Shown here: positions 1 to 7,347 of the stretch, in pieces
Numbering within the stretch: the stretch's first letter is position 1
Layout: the number at the start of each line of letters is the position of its first letter
NCBI RefSeq assembly: GCF_009711415.1
Contig: NZ_SMLZ01000111.1
Coordinates: 153,801-217,800, forward strand
Direction: 5' to 3'
DNA from: Roseibium denhamense
GTDB lineage: Bacteria > Pseudomonadota > Alphaproteobacteria > Rhizobiales > Stappiaceae
DNA: 64,000 nucleotides
Position numbers and translations under genes: made by a program
The notes under the pieces: generated by a model
Database searches by the model: none
Told to the model about the DNA's origin: nothing
The model's input: the letters and a program-made list of their open reading frames with translations, nothing else

Positions 1-246
1 AAACCCTGTAATGAACATAACCTTTAGGTCAGGATCGAGCTGCGTCGCCCGGCGCGCAAGTTCAATCCCGTCCATTTCCGGCATGACAATATCCGTCAAC
101 AGCAAGGAAAAAGGTTCTTCACGAAGCCGCTCATAGGCACTTTTGCCATTATCGAACGAAACAACATCATAACCGGCATTTTCCAGCGCCTTCGCAAGAA
201 AGCGGCGCATATCATTATCGTCTTCAGCTAAAAGGATTCGCGGCAT
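1..246 (-). CDS. cpdR: CpdR-type single-domain response regulator (5' part only)
   Basis: The first 82 residues of a receiver-only protein are visible; the rest runs off the left edge. The N-terminus MPRILLAEDDNDMRRFL has the acidic pair of a receiver domain. The phospho-acceptor is Asp52 in LLLTDIVMPEMDG, followed by the MFITGF strand. The wording matches CpdR of alphaproteobacteria. CpdR is known to act, when unphosphorylated, as an adaptor that takes ClpXP and its substrates to the cell pole during the cell cycle; it is dephosphorylated and phosphorylated through the CckA-ChpT relay. It is transcribed away from the N-formylglutamate amidohydrolase gene. The call rests on the visible part only. 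Confidence 0.85.
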   Translation of the reverse strand, partial: MPRILLAEDDNDMRRFLAKALENAGYDVVSFDNGKSAYERLREEPFSLLLTDIVMPEMDGIELARRATQLDPDLKVMFITGF

Positions 247-383
247 TTTAAGTGACCATGTTCCTTTACAATGACTGGTGCAGTGTACCTTTTGCCGGTT
301 ATAGCCCGAATTGCACAGAATGATAGAGAGAATTGGTTCTCCTGAGGTTTTGATAAAGGCACTGTGGACTGCGTGTTGATTCC

Positions 384-1343
384 TTGGCACCATGGCAGCT
401 TCAAATTTGCGGGACACGGCATTTGCAAAACGGAACCTGGTCTTCTCCTCAACCGGACACAGAAGCGGATTTTAACGGCCATCCACCTTTTGAGGTGCTG
501 TGCCCGGCAGACCAGCGCCTTCCGTATGTTTTCAACTCTCCCCATTCGGGCCGGCAGTATCCGCAGAGCTTTGTCGAAGGCTCAAGGCTTGATGCGGTGT
601 CAATAAGACGTTCGGAAGATGCCTATGTGGATGACCTTTTCGCTCACGTTGTTCCGCTGGGCGCCCCCATGCTCAGAGCGCATTTTCCAAGAGCCTATCT
701 TGATGTGAACCGGGAACCTTATGAACTTGATCCGAAGATGTTCGATGGACGGCTTCCGTCCTACGCCAACATCCGGTCCATCAGAGTTGCCGGCGGGCTT
801 GGAACCGTTGCCCGTATCGTGAGCGAAAATCACGAGATCTACAGGCACAAGCTTCCTGTGGAGGCTGCTCTCAACCGCATCGAAACTATCTACAAGCCCT
901 ATCACTCGACGCTCAGACGGCTTCTCGCCCAAACGCACGTGACATTTGGATATTCGGTCCTGATCGATTGCCATTCCATGCCGTCCAGCGTGAAATGCCA
1001 GACAACAGATACACGTCCGGACTTCGTGCTAGGCGACCGCTACGGCACCAGTTGTGGCGGGGCGCTTACCGAATTTGCAAGCTCCATATTGACCAGGATG
1101 GGATACAGCGTCAGCCGGAACAAACCTTACGCCGGCGGCTTTATCACCGAACATTACGGCCGCCCTGCTGGCGGGCTGCATGCCCTTCAGATCGAGATCA
1201 ACCGGGGCCTTTACGTGAATGAGACAACTCAAGAACTCACGCCGGGCTTTGGGACACTGTTTCATGATTTGCGCGAGTTCGTGCAGGAGCTCACCAGCAT
1301 GCCGGACGCATCATTATTCGCCGATCCGATCGCAGCCGAATAA
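384..1343 (+). CDS. N-formylglutamate amidohydrolase family protein
   Basis: A protein of about 319 residues of the N-formylglutamate amidohydrolase family, which hydrolyses N-formyl-L-glutamate to formate and glutamate in histidine breakdown; rhizobial members are not always tied to hut genes. Family marks are VFNSPHSGR near residue 50, the SIRRSEDAYVDDLFA block, RAYLDVNRE with conserved Asp and Arg, the LIDCHSMPS metal-site strand and LQIEINRGLY near the C-terminus. No other hut gene is present. The start is uncertain: the frame opens at a TTG at 384 with no clear ribosome site, and a second TTG at 423 would also fit. An ATG at 392 lies in another frame and soon meets a stop. Confidence 0.85.
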   Translation: MAPWQLQICGTRHLQNGTWSSPQPDTEADFNGHPPFEVLCPADQRLPYVFNSPHSGRQYPQSFVEGSRLDAVSIRRSEDAYVDDLFAHVVPLGAPMLRAHFPRAYLDVNREPYELDPKMFDGRLPSYANIRSIRVAGGLGTVARIVSENHEIYRHKLPVEAALNRIETIYKPYHSTLRRLLAQTHVTFGYSVLIDCHSMPSSVKCQTTDTRPDFVLGDRYGTSCGGALTEFASSILTRMGYSVSRNKPYAGGFITEHYGRPAGGLHALQIEINRGLYVNETTQELTPGFGTLFHDLREFVQELTSMPDASLFADPIAAE

Positions 1344-1360
1344 TTCCATCGCTTGAAATA

Positions 1361-1440
1361 AAAAAGAGGCCGCACTCTAACGAGGCGGCCCGAGTCTAGG
1401 GAGGAAACGCCCAAGGAGGGCGATGCGGTAGAACGTACCG
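1361..1440 (-). ncRNA. mmgR: MmgR/suhB-like (alpha-r8) trans-acting sRNA
   Basis: On the minus strand there is a run of hairpins ending in a U tract. First GCGGTA/TACCGC, then CGCCC/GGGCG, then an unpaired stretch holding TTTCCTCCCT (complement of 1399-1408), then GGCCGC/GCGGCC (1368-1390) followed by TCTTTTTT. The decamer UUUCCUCCCU between stem-loops and a length near 80 nt are what I recall of MmgR (Rfam suhB family) in rhizobia. There it limits polyhydroxybutyrate storage and answers to the C/N state. A possible promoter is TTGATT (rc of 1473-1478) and GACTTT 17 nt on. It sits beside hisN, an inositol-monophosphatase-family gene, as the suhB name suggests. The 5' end is estimated. Confidence 0.72.
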
Positions 1441-1622
1441 CACCGCAATAAAGTCGCATTGCATCGCACAAAAATCAAGGCTGGAGCCCCGTTCGCCTTG
1501 CTCAAATAATGAGCAAGGCGTCATGTTTTACCGATCCAATTTTCGGCAAATCACGTTATAGAAGCCCAAACGTTCGAAAAACCGAACAGATCCCTGTATC
1601 CCGCCCGCTCTGGAGCCACCTC

Positions 1623-2432
1623 ATGACAGCAGCCGTTCCCCAAAGCTCTCATATATTTGCGCAGTTTCTGGAACAACTTGCTGACGCCGCTGGCGCTGCC
1701 ATTATGCCCCATTTCCGGCAGGGATCAGCGATCGACAACAAACTGGAAAAAGGGTTTGATCCGGTCACCATTGCCGACAAGAACGGCGAATTGGCCATGC
1801 GTGATCTGATTAACCGCACATACCCATCCCATGGCATTTTGGGCGAGGAGCATGGCCCTGAGAACCTGGAGGCCGAGCACGTCTGGGTTCTTGATCCGAT
1901 TGATGGAACCCGCGCGTTCATCACAGGACTGCCAACGTGGGGATCCCTTATCGGCCTTTGCAGTTCGAAAAAACCGTCGCTGGGCATGATGCTGCAGCCC
2001 TATATCGGGGAACGGTTCACAGGCGATTGCAGTGGCGCGTGGTATTCAGGCCCGTTAGGTACACAAAAACTCACGTGCCGTCCCTGCACGGGCATTGAAA
2101 ACGCGACGGTTTTCACGACCACACCCGCGCTTTTTAATCAGGTTGAGCGACCCGTCTTCGACCAAATAGAACAAATAGCACAACTGACCCGGTACGGCAC
2201 AGATTGTTATGCCTATTGTATGGTTGCTGCCGGCCAGGGCGATGCGGTCATTGAATCCGGCCTGCAAGCCTATGATATCGTTGCGCTGGTACCGATTATC
2301 GAGGGCGCAGGCGGAGTGGTCACGACCTGGACTGGTGGATCTCCGGCAGATGGCGGCCAGATCGTCGCGAGCGGTGATCCCAGGCTCCACGACCTTCTGC
2401 TCAAGGAGTTGTCAGCGGCTGCATCCGCCTAA
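1623..2432 (+). CDS. hisN: Histidinol-phosphatase, inositol monophosphatase family
   Basis: A 269-residue member of the Mg-dependent inositol monophosphatase superfamily. HisN-type enzymes remove phosphate from L-histidinol phosphate, the penultimate step of histidine synthesis. Metal-site motifs are clear: DPVTIADKNGE, GILGEEHGPE, then WVLDPIDGTRAF with the DPIDGT signature, and QAYDIVALVPIIEGAGG near the C-terminus carrying the last metal Asp. The frame is open from 1509, but the ATG at 1623 fits the family length and the upstream part (MSKASCFTDP...) has no family match I know. SuhB/IMPase is the alternative call; the GILGEEHG and ITGLPTWGSLIGL wording favours HisN. It is divergent from the sRNA. 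Confidence 0.85.
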   Translation: MTAAVPQSSHIFAQFLEQLADAAGAAIMPHFRQGSAIDNKLEKGFDPVTIADKNGELAMRDLINRTYPSHGILGEEHGPENLEAEHVWVLDPIDGTRAFITGLPTWGSLIGLCSSKKPSLGMMLQPYIGERFTGDCSGAWYSGPLGTQKLTCRPCTGIENATVFTTTPALFNQVERPVFDQIEQIAQLTRYGTDCYAYCMVAAGQGDAVIESGLQAYDIVALVPIIEGAGGVVTTWTGGSPADGGQIVASGDPRLHDLLLKELSAAASA

Positions 2433-2465
2433 TCCATCAAGCAGCAAGCTCAAACCCTTGGTTGG

Positions 2466-3539
2466 CTATTCGGCACCCGCCCTTCGTGCAAGATCCTGTT
2501 CGGCCTCAAATCCTGGCAGAAACGCATCGAATGCCGCCCAGAACTGATCTCTGAAAACATCGCGTTCCATCATCAATTCGTGTTCGGCCCCAGGAATCTC
2601 GATGTAAGTTGCCGCTTTTGTGCGGGACACGAAATCTTCGATCATAGGCGTCGAAACGATACGGTCATTCCCTGCGGCCAGAACAAGGCACGGCAGCCGC
2701 ACATTGGGGCCGGCATTCCTCAGCCGCAGATTTTTCATGGCTCTGGCGGCTGCATTCAACCAACCGAGTGTCGGAGACCCAATACCGAGATCGGGCGCGA
2801 CGTCCAGAACCTTGTTAAACCGGTCAAACCGCGCTTGATCGGACGTCTGCCGGTTTGTGTGGAAGGGAACAAGGATCTGGGAGTTGCCGCCCGGCACGAA
2901 GAGCCGCCCAAGGCCGATTAATGCTGCAAAGTAGGCTAGCGGAAACCCAATCGTTTCAGCAAGCGGAGGTTTGCGTGCGGACGCGGACCTGGGTGGCTTT
3001 TTCCTGATAAGGCCCAGGCTGAGGACGCTCACCAAAAAGCGTTTGATGGAAAACCCCTTGCCGCTATTGGCAAGCCCCAGCAAGGGAGCCGTCAATATCG
3101 CCCGGTCCAGCATCGTTCGCAGTCGCTCGGTATCTGAAAGGAGAACCAGCGCCCCTGTTGAATGCGCCACCGCGAAATGCGGGCCCGAGTAAGTTGCCAA
3201 CGAGACTTCTTTCAGGATTGTCCGCAGATCCAGCCTGAATTTTGCAAAGCTGCGGATATGGCCGCGCTTCGGATTACGGGTCATGCGCTGTGATCCGCCC
3301 TGGCCACGCCAGTCGAACGTCACGACGTTGAAGCCACGCTCACGCAGATCGGAGATAATCTCAAAATACTTCTCTATGAATTCCGACCGCCCTTGAAGAA
3401 GCGTAACCGTTCCAAGTCGGCGGCTGCCGGTTGCCGGCCAATGAGCGAAACGCAGTCTCACTTTGTCCGGCGTGACGATGACACCGCTTTTTGCCCCATC
3501 AGGAACCGGGTTTTCAGGAATTGAAATCAATAAGCTCAT
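2466..3539 (-). CDS. Alpha/beta hydrolase, lysophospholipase (PldB) family
   Basis: A 357-residue alpha/beta hydrolase of the Hydrolase_4 / lysophospholipase L2 type. Visible marks are the TLLQGRSEFIEKY oxyanion-side loop and FDWRGQGGSQR (residues about 75-85), typical of PldB and monoglyceride lipases. The nucleophile elbow is AHSTG, a GxSxG variant with Ser as nucleophile. The acid is in LAAGNDRIVS and the His in GAEHELMMERD. No signal peptide or membrane span is obvious, so it is probably cytoplasmic or peripheral. It is likely to cut a fatty acyl chain from a lysophospholipid or monoglyceride; the substrate is not shown by the sequence. Its end faces the end of hisN with 33 bp between. 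Confidence 0.8.
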   Translation of the reverse strand: MSLLISIPENPVPDGAKSGVIVTPDKVRLRFAHWPATGSRRLGTVTLLQGRSEFIEKYFEIISDLRERGFNVVTFDWRGQGGSQRMTRNPKRGHIRSFAKFRLDLRTILKEVSLATYSGPHFAVAHSTGALVLLSDTERLRTMLDRAILTAPLLGLANSGKGFSIKRFLVSVLSLGLIRKKPPRSASARKPPLAETIGFPLAYFAALIGLGRLFVPGGNSQILVPFHTNRQTSDQARFDRFNKVLDVAPDLGIGSPTLGWLNAAARAMKNLRLRNAGPNVRLPCLVLAAGNDRIVSTPMIEDFVSRTKAATYIEIPGAEHELMMERDVFRDQFWAAFDAFLPGFEAEQDLARRAGAE

Positions 3540-3658
3540 GGCAATCCGGTCTCGACCTCGACACCCAACTGATACAAGCCAAAAACGACCGCCTCAATAG
3601 GCTTCCAGCCGGTCCCCCAAGGAACCGGCCCGAAAGACTTTACAAGTCCGGCAAAAGC

Positions 3659-4066
3659 TTACCATCCGTAGGTGCGGTAGTAACCTTGTCCGATCGGCCG
3701 GCTGCGAACAACTTGTGCGGTACGGCTGTCGACCACCAGTCTCATCGGCATTCCCCGCCATCCACGGGCCTTCACAATGTAGACGGGGCCGCGCTTGTCC
3801 AGAATCTTGATCCGGTAGTATCCCTGGTGGCGAAGGCTGCGGCGGATTTGGCGTGGCTTCATCTTGTGCCCGTACCAATGACGCTCACCGCGCCATCCGC
3901 GCCCTCCATGCCGATGATCAACCTGAACAATTCGTTCCGAGGCAACATCCTGCCCAAGAAGCTTTGTGTGTCCGGGCGAAGCAGCCGCGCTGCTGGACAC
4001 GGATGCAGCTGCAAGGAAAGCAATTGCGGCAAGTGGGGCGGCGATACTGGATGCGGTCTTGAACAT
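3659..4066 (-). CDS. Secreted basic protein with PepSY-like fold
   Basis: A 135-residue protein starting at MFKTASSIAAPLAAIAFLAA, a clear signal peptide ending near ASSSAAASP. The ATG at 4066 is chosen because AAGGAG stands 8 nt ahead; a longer frame reaches 4258 but its extra residues do not look like a secreted protein. The mature part is rich in Arg, His and Gly (RHGGRGWRGERHWYGHKM) and ends in a beta segment, YRIKILDKRGPVYIVKARG, then LVVDSRTAQVVRSRP. This last part resembles PepSY-like periplasmic proteins common in rhizobia. Function is unknown. It is divergent from hsp20 across a 268-bp region. Confidence 0.7.
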   Translation of the reverse strand: MFKTASSIAAPLAAIAFLAAASVSSSAAASPGHTKLLGQDVASERIVQVDHRHGGRGWRGERHWYGHKMKPRQIRRSLRHQGYYRIKILDKRGPVYIVKARGWRGMPMRLVVDSRTAQVVRSRPIGQGYYRTYGW

Positions 4067-4185
4067 TACATGTCTCCTTGTCCTTGCCAGCGCTTCGCTG
4101 ACGATGAAAGGAGATTGCCTGACTGCGTTTGAACCCAACCGGAAGCATCCGTTCATCGCAGGTTCATGTCCAAAGCAACGGACCA

Positions 4186-4204
4186 CTTGTCTCCTCTTGA
4201 CAAG
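4186..4204. repeat. Short inverted repeat in the divergent hsp20 promoter region
   Basis: CTTGTC (4186-4191) and GACAAG (4199-4204) form a 6-bp inverted repeat with a 7-nt spacer, between the secreted-protein gene and hsp20. The right arm overlaps TTGACA (4198-4203 region), which could serve as a -35 element for hsp20, but I see no good -10 at the expected distance. It is not a CIRCE element. It may be an operator or chance. Confidence 0.3.
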
Positions 4205-4263
4205 AAATCGACCAATTCCCACCTCTCCCATTGCAGGCGCCAATAGGGTCTGCATCACACGCT

Positions 4264-4334
4264 GCTCCCGCCTGTATGGGGGAGCCGCACAACGAAACAG
4301 TGAAGTATCAGTTGCTCAAATAGAGGACATAATC
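4264..4334 (+). promoter_or_regulatory. ROSE-like RNA thermometer in the hsp20 leader
   Basis: The leader just ahead of hsp20 can fold into two stem-loops. The first is GCTCCC (4264-4269) with GGGAGC (4280-4285). The second, next to the start codon, pairs GTTGCTC (4311-4317) with GAGGAC (4323-4328), leaving one G unpaired and covering the ribosome site AGAGGA. A UUGCU strand set against the Shine-Dalgarno with a bulged G is the known hallmark of ROSE elements, which keep rhizobial small heat-shock mRNAs closed at low temperature. The fold was done by eye. Confidence 0.6.
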
Positions 4335-4781
4335 ATGCGTCACTTCGACCTGACACCGCTCTACCGCTCCACCGTCGGCTTTGACCGCCTTTTCTCCATG
4401 CTGGACAACGCCGGTGCGGATACACCAAGCTACCCGCCCTACAACATCGAACGCACGGGTGAAAACGCCTACCGGATCACCATGGCCGTCGCCGGGTTCT
4501 CCGAGGATGAGCTCTCCTTGGAAGCCAAGGAGCACGTCCTGACGATCAAGGGCGAGAAAAGCGAAGAGGATTCCAACCGCGAAATTCTTTATCGCGGCAT
4601 CGCATCGCGCACGTTCGAGCGCCGCTTCCAGATTGCGGAATACGTCCGTGTTGACGGAGCCAGCCTCGAAAACGGCCTGCTTCACGTGGACCTTGTCCGC
4701 GAATTGCCGGAAGCCATGAAGCCGCGTAAAATCGAGATCACGTCCAACACGGCGAAGCAGATCGAAACGACTGCCCATTAA
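4335..4781 (+). CDS. Small heat-shock protein, Hsp20/IbpA family
   Basis: A 148-residue Hsp20 chaperone that holds unfolding proteins during heat stress in the cytoplasm. It opens with MRHFDLTPLYRSTVGFDRLF, the usual alphaproteobacterial class A opening. The alpha-crystallin domain runs from about residue 35 to 130: YNIERTGENAYRITMAVAGF, LTIKGEK, RTFERRFQIAEYV and the ENGLLHVDLVREL strand that ends the domain. The IxI-like tail is KIEI. The ATG at 4335 follows AGAGGA; the frame is open far upstream but this is the family start. Temperature control by the leader structure described separately is likely. Confidence 0.93.
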   Translation: MRHFDLTPLYRSTVGFDRLFSMLDNAGADTPSYPPYNIERTGENAYRITMAVAGFSEDELSLEAKEHVLTIKGEKSEEDSNREILYRGIASRTFERRFQIAEYVRVDGASLENGLLHVDLVRELPEAMKPRKIEITSNTAKQIETTAH

Positions 4782-4803
4782 GCGTTGAACTGAAGATTGT
4801 TTT

Positions 4804-4838
4804 GGAAGCGCCTTGCCTCAAGGCGCTTCCTTGGTTTT
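4804..4838 (+). terminator. Rho-independent terminator after hsp20
   Basis: GGAAGCGCCTTG (4804-4815) and CAAGGCGCTTCC (4819-4830) make a perfect 12-bp stem with a CCT loop, followed by TTGGTTTT. It lies between hsp20 and the oppositely oriented threonine aldolase gene and may stop both transcripts. Confidence 0.85.
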
Positions 4839-5895
4839 AAGTGGCCGGTTTCAGCGTATTTAGGAACGCGTCGACATCTTCGCTTGTGGTTGCAAAGCAA
4901 GTGACCATGCGCAGGCAGACCTCATCGTCACTTGGCCGGATCGAATCAGGCAGATCACCTCCCGGCCATTCGTAAAGCTTTGCACCAGCGGCTTGAAGCT
5001 GTTCAAACTGGCTCCGCTTGAGAATCGGAAACACTTCATTTGCCTCCACCGGACACGCAGTCCGCCCGCCCGCCGCTCTAATTCCTTCTGCCAGCAGCAG
5101 GGCCATCGCGTTTGCGTGAGCGGCTGTCCCCAGCCAGTTGCCGTCCTCGAAATAGCCCTCGAACTGGGCCGCGGAGAAGCGGTTCTTCGAGAACAGGTGC
5201 CCGCCGCGCTTGCGCAGATATTCAAAGCCTTCGGCAGCCTTTAGATCAAAAAACACCACAGCTTCCGCACACCAGCATCCGTTCTTTGTCGCTCCGAAGG
5301 AAAGAACATCGACACCGGCACGCCAGGTCATATCGGCAGGAGAGCACCCGAGCGTGCTGAGCGCATTGGCGAACCGGGCCCCGTCCATATGGAGCGGCAC
5401 ATCACGGGAGGCAGCCACCTCTTTGAGTGCTGCGATTTCATCAAGCGTATAGACAGTGCCCCACTCCGTTGCCTGCGTGAGTGAAACAGCGGCAACGCGT
5501 CCATGGTGAACAACGCCATCGGGAAATGCCGACATGGATGATCGCAGCGAATCTGGCGTCATCTTGCCGAAGTCCCCGGGGACACTGACAAGCTTATTGC
5601 CGCCTGTCATGAACTCCGGACAATTGCATTCATCGACCTGCACATGCGAATCGCGATGACAGAACACCACTCCCCCAGGCTTGGCATAGGCGGCCAAGGC
5701 GAGCGCATTTGCAGCGGTTCCCGTTGCCACCTGAAAAACGGCAACGTCGCGTTCAAAAATTTCGTTGAATGTCTGAGCGACGCTCTCGGTAAGCGGATCT
5801 GATGTGTAAGCGGGCGCGTAGCCCGTATTATGGCGGGTCAGCGCCGACATCACCGCCGGAGCCGCACCCGCCCAGTTGTCACTGGCAAAATTCAT
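4837..5895 (-). CDS. Low-specificity threonine aldolase-like PLP enzyme
   Basis: A 352-residue fold-type I PLP enzyme of the threonine aldolase / beta-eliminating lyase family, expected to cut L-threonine or L-allo-threonine to glycine and acetaldehyde. It begins MNFASDNWAGAAPAVMSAL, the family opening. Other marks are QVATGTAANALAL (PLP phosphate loop), HMDGARFANAL with the Asp that holds the pyridine nitrogen, and SFGATKNGCW carrying the Schiff-base Lys near residue 204. Length is usual. It starts 48 bp downstream of the doxX gene of the bufferin operon and could share its transcript, though a 7-bp inverted repeat lies in the gap and no strong ribosome site is seen. Confidence 0.88.
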   Translation of the reverse strand: MNFASDNWAGAAPAVMSALTRHNTGYAPAYTSDPLTESVAQTFNEIFERDVAVFQVATGTAANALALAAYAKPGGVVFCHRDSHVQVDECNCPEFMTGGNKLVSVPGDFGKMTPDSLRSSMSAFPDGVVHHGRVAAVSLTQATEWGTVYTLDEIAALKEVAASRDVPLHMDGARFANALSTLGCSPADMTWRAGVDVLSFGATKNGCWCAEAVVFFDLKAAEGFEYLRKRGGHLFSKNRFSAAQFEGYFEDGNWLGTAAHANAMALLLAEGIRAAGGRTACPVEANEVFPILKRSQFEQLQAAGAKLYEWPGGDLPDSIRPSDDEVCLRMVTCFATTSEDVDAFLNTLKPAT

Positions 5896-5897
5896 AG

Positions 5898-5928
5898 GCC
5901 GGTTTAAGCACTCACACTTGGAACCGGC
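5898..5928 (-). repeat. Inverted repeat between doxX and threonine aldolase genes
   Basis: GCCGGTT (5898-5904) and AACCGGC (5922-5928) form a 7-bp stem with a 17-nt loop in the 48-bp gap just ahead of the threonine aldolase start. There is no U tract after it. It may weaken read-through or act as a processing site. Confidence 0.35.
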
Positions 5929-5943
5929 AACCCGTAATCCGGA

Positions 5944-6528
5944 TCAGTAGTACATTTCGCGCTTCCGATAGGATCGTCCAAGCAGCCAATCCAGGGATAA
6001 CGCACCCGGTCCCTTCAGGGTTGGAACGAGCAGAAGAAAAATCCACATGAGCCGGTCATCTGCGATGATTGAATAAGGATCGCCATCGAACAGAGCGCCA
6101 ATCGTTTTGGCATCCGCACCGTGGCCTGTGATGTCGACATAAGACATCACCACAATGAACACGATCATTCCAAGACTAGCCGCCCGCGTGAACAGGCCAA
6201 CCACGACCAGAACCGGCAAAATGAATTCGCCCCACGTTCCAAGGAGAACAATCAGTCCATAGGGAAAAAAAGCGATCTGACTCGTGTCGTAACTCACCTG
6301 CTCCATAAGCTGCGGCAGCATTTGCGCGTAGGCACCGGCTGTCGGCGTAAAGATGTTCATGAAATTGCCGCCAATTTTGGTCAGCGCAGAATTCCAGAAA
6401 AACTGAAACAAGACGGCAGCGAAAATCACGCGTGATGCAAGCCCCAAGAGCCAACCATTGGTGAGCTGCTCGAGCGTCCCAAATACAACTGTATAAAGCC
6501 TGACGAAGAATCCGATCAGTGCCCCCAT
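5944..6528 (-). CDS. DoxX family membrane protein of the bufferin operon
   Basis: A 194-residue integral membrane protein with four hydrophobic spans (around residues 20-45, 75-90, 95-120 and 155-170) and the DoxX wording GLASRVIFAAVLFQFFWNSALTK and TRAASLGMIVFIVVMSYVD. It is the last of four genes in a row (bufA, bufB, bufC, doxX), 38 bp after bufC. DoxX proteins are common partners in DUF692/DUF2063 clusters, where they are thought to act with membrane or thiol redox chemistry. The exact role in bufferin maturation or export is not known to me. Confidence 0.85.
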   Translation of the reverse strand: MGALIGFFVRLYTVVFGTLEQLTNGWLLGLASRVIFAAVLFQFFWNSALTKIGGNFMNIFTPTAGAYAQMLPQLMEQVSYDTSQIAFFPYGLIVLLGTWGEFILPVLVVVGLFTRAASLGMIVFIVVMSYVDITGHGADAKTIGALFDGDPYSIIADDRLMWIFLLLVPTLKGPGALSLDWLLGRSYRKREMYY

Positions 6529-6566
6529 AACTACCCCCTTACCGCAGCTGGTGCGTGGCGCTTGGC

Positions 6567-7337
6567 CTATTGCACAATGATATCTTTAAATGCACCGCTA
6601 GAGAAACAGTCCGACAGAGCGCCGGACAACGAAAATTCCGGATCCGCCGCTGCAGAGGCTTCGGCGGCCTCCTGGAGCGTGCGCCCCTTCAAAAGCAGAT
6701 CCATGAAAACAGCATTGCTGTGCTGAACGAAAGTCATCTTCACATCAAGCTCAGGCCGGGTCACCAGCACCTGCTGTGGCTGCTTCAAGTCGACAGAAAC
6801 TGTATCGTTTTTTTCAAATCGGTTCTGGCGAACGAGATCGAGAATCGGAAACTCGGACACAATAAGCGCAGATGCCGGATGCGGCTCGAATCGCGCGGCT
6901 CCCAGCTGTTCGGGAGCAATCGCAACGACCACGGAAGGGTCCAACGGCCCGCAATCAGCTGTATGATAGGCCTGTAGCCATGCCCACTCCAAACGCGCGA
7001 CATCAGCGAGATACGGATAGCCCGCCAAAGGAGGAAAAGCCTCCAGAAAAGCCGGGAAGTCGGCACCATACCACAGCAACACAGGTGATTGCGGCGGATG
7101 TACTGTTACAAATGCTCTGGCTAGTGCCTGGAAATACTCATCGCCAAGCAGATTCTGAACAGCGGGAAATGTTTGCGCCAAAGCCTCTGACAGGCTTACG
7201 ACGACATTGTTGCGGTACACATTGAACCGTTTCGGTGAGATGTCGCCATCGGGGCCGACAATTCCGCGCGGCGCCGCCTCGTCAGGCTTCAACAAAGCCG
7301 AACTGAATTCTGCAGCGCTAACAGTGGATACCGGCAT
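6567..7337 (-). CDS. bufC: DUF2063 protein, bufferin maturation partner (BufC/HvfC type)
   Basis: A 256-residue protein of the DUF2063 family. The N-terminal half has the family core: RFNVYRNNVVVSLSEALAQT, FPAVQNLLGDEYFQALARAF and WYGADFPAFLEAFPPL, followed by YLADVARLEWAWLQAYH. The C-terminal half (from about residue 140) is the second, more variable domain. In MNIO systems this protein binds the multinuclear-iron enzyme and presents the precursor peptide. It starts 10 bp after bufB, so the two are probably translated together. Despite the old Pfam title, there is no sign that it binds DNA. Confidence 0.87.
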   Translation of the reverse strand: MPVSTVSAAEFSSALLKPDEAAPRGIVGPDGDISPKRFNVYRNNVVVSLSEALAQTFPAVQNLLGDEYFQALARAFVTVHPPQSPVLLWYGADFPAFLEAFPPLAGYPYLADVARLEWAWLQAYHTADCGPLDPSVVVAIAPEQLGAARFEPHPASALIVSEFPILDLVRQNRFEKNDTVSVDLKQPQQVLVTRPELDVKMTFVQHSNAVFMDLLLKGRTLQEAAEASAAADPEFSLSGALSDCFSSGAFKDIIVQ

Positions 7338-7347
7338 CGCGCGCTCT

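Noticed and set aside
3491..4132. A plus-strand frame of 213 codons across the secreted-protein gene
   Set aside because: The minus strand has a signal peptide, ribosome site and family-like C-terminus; the plus product shows no domain.
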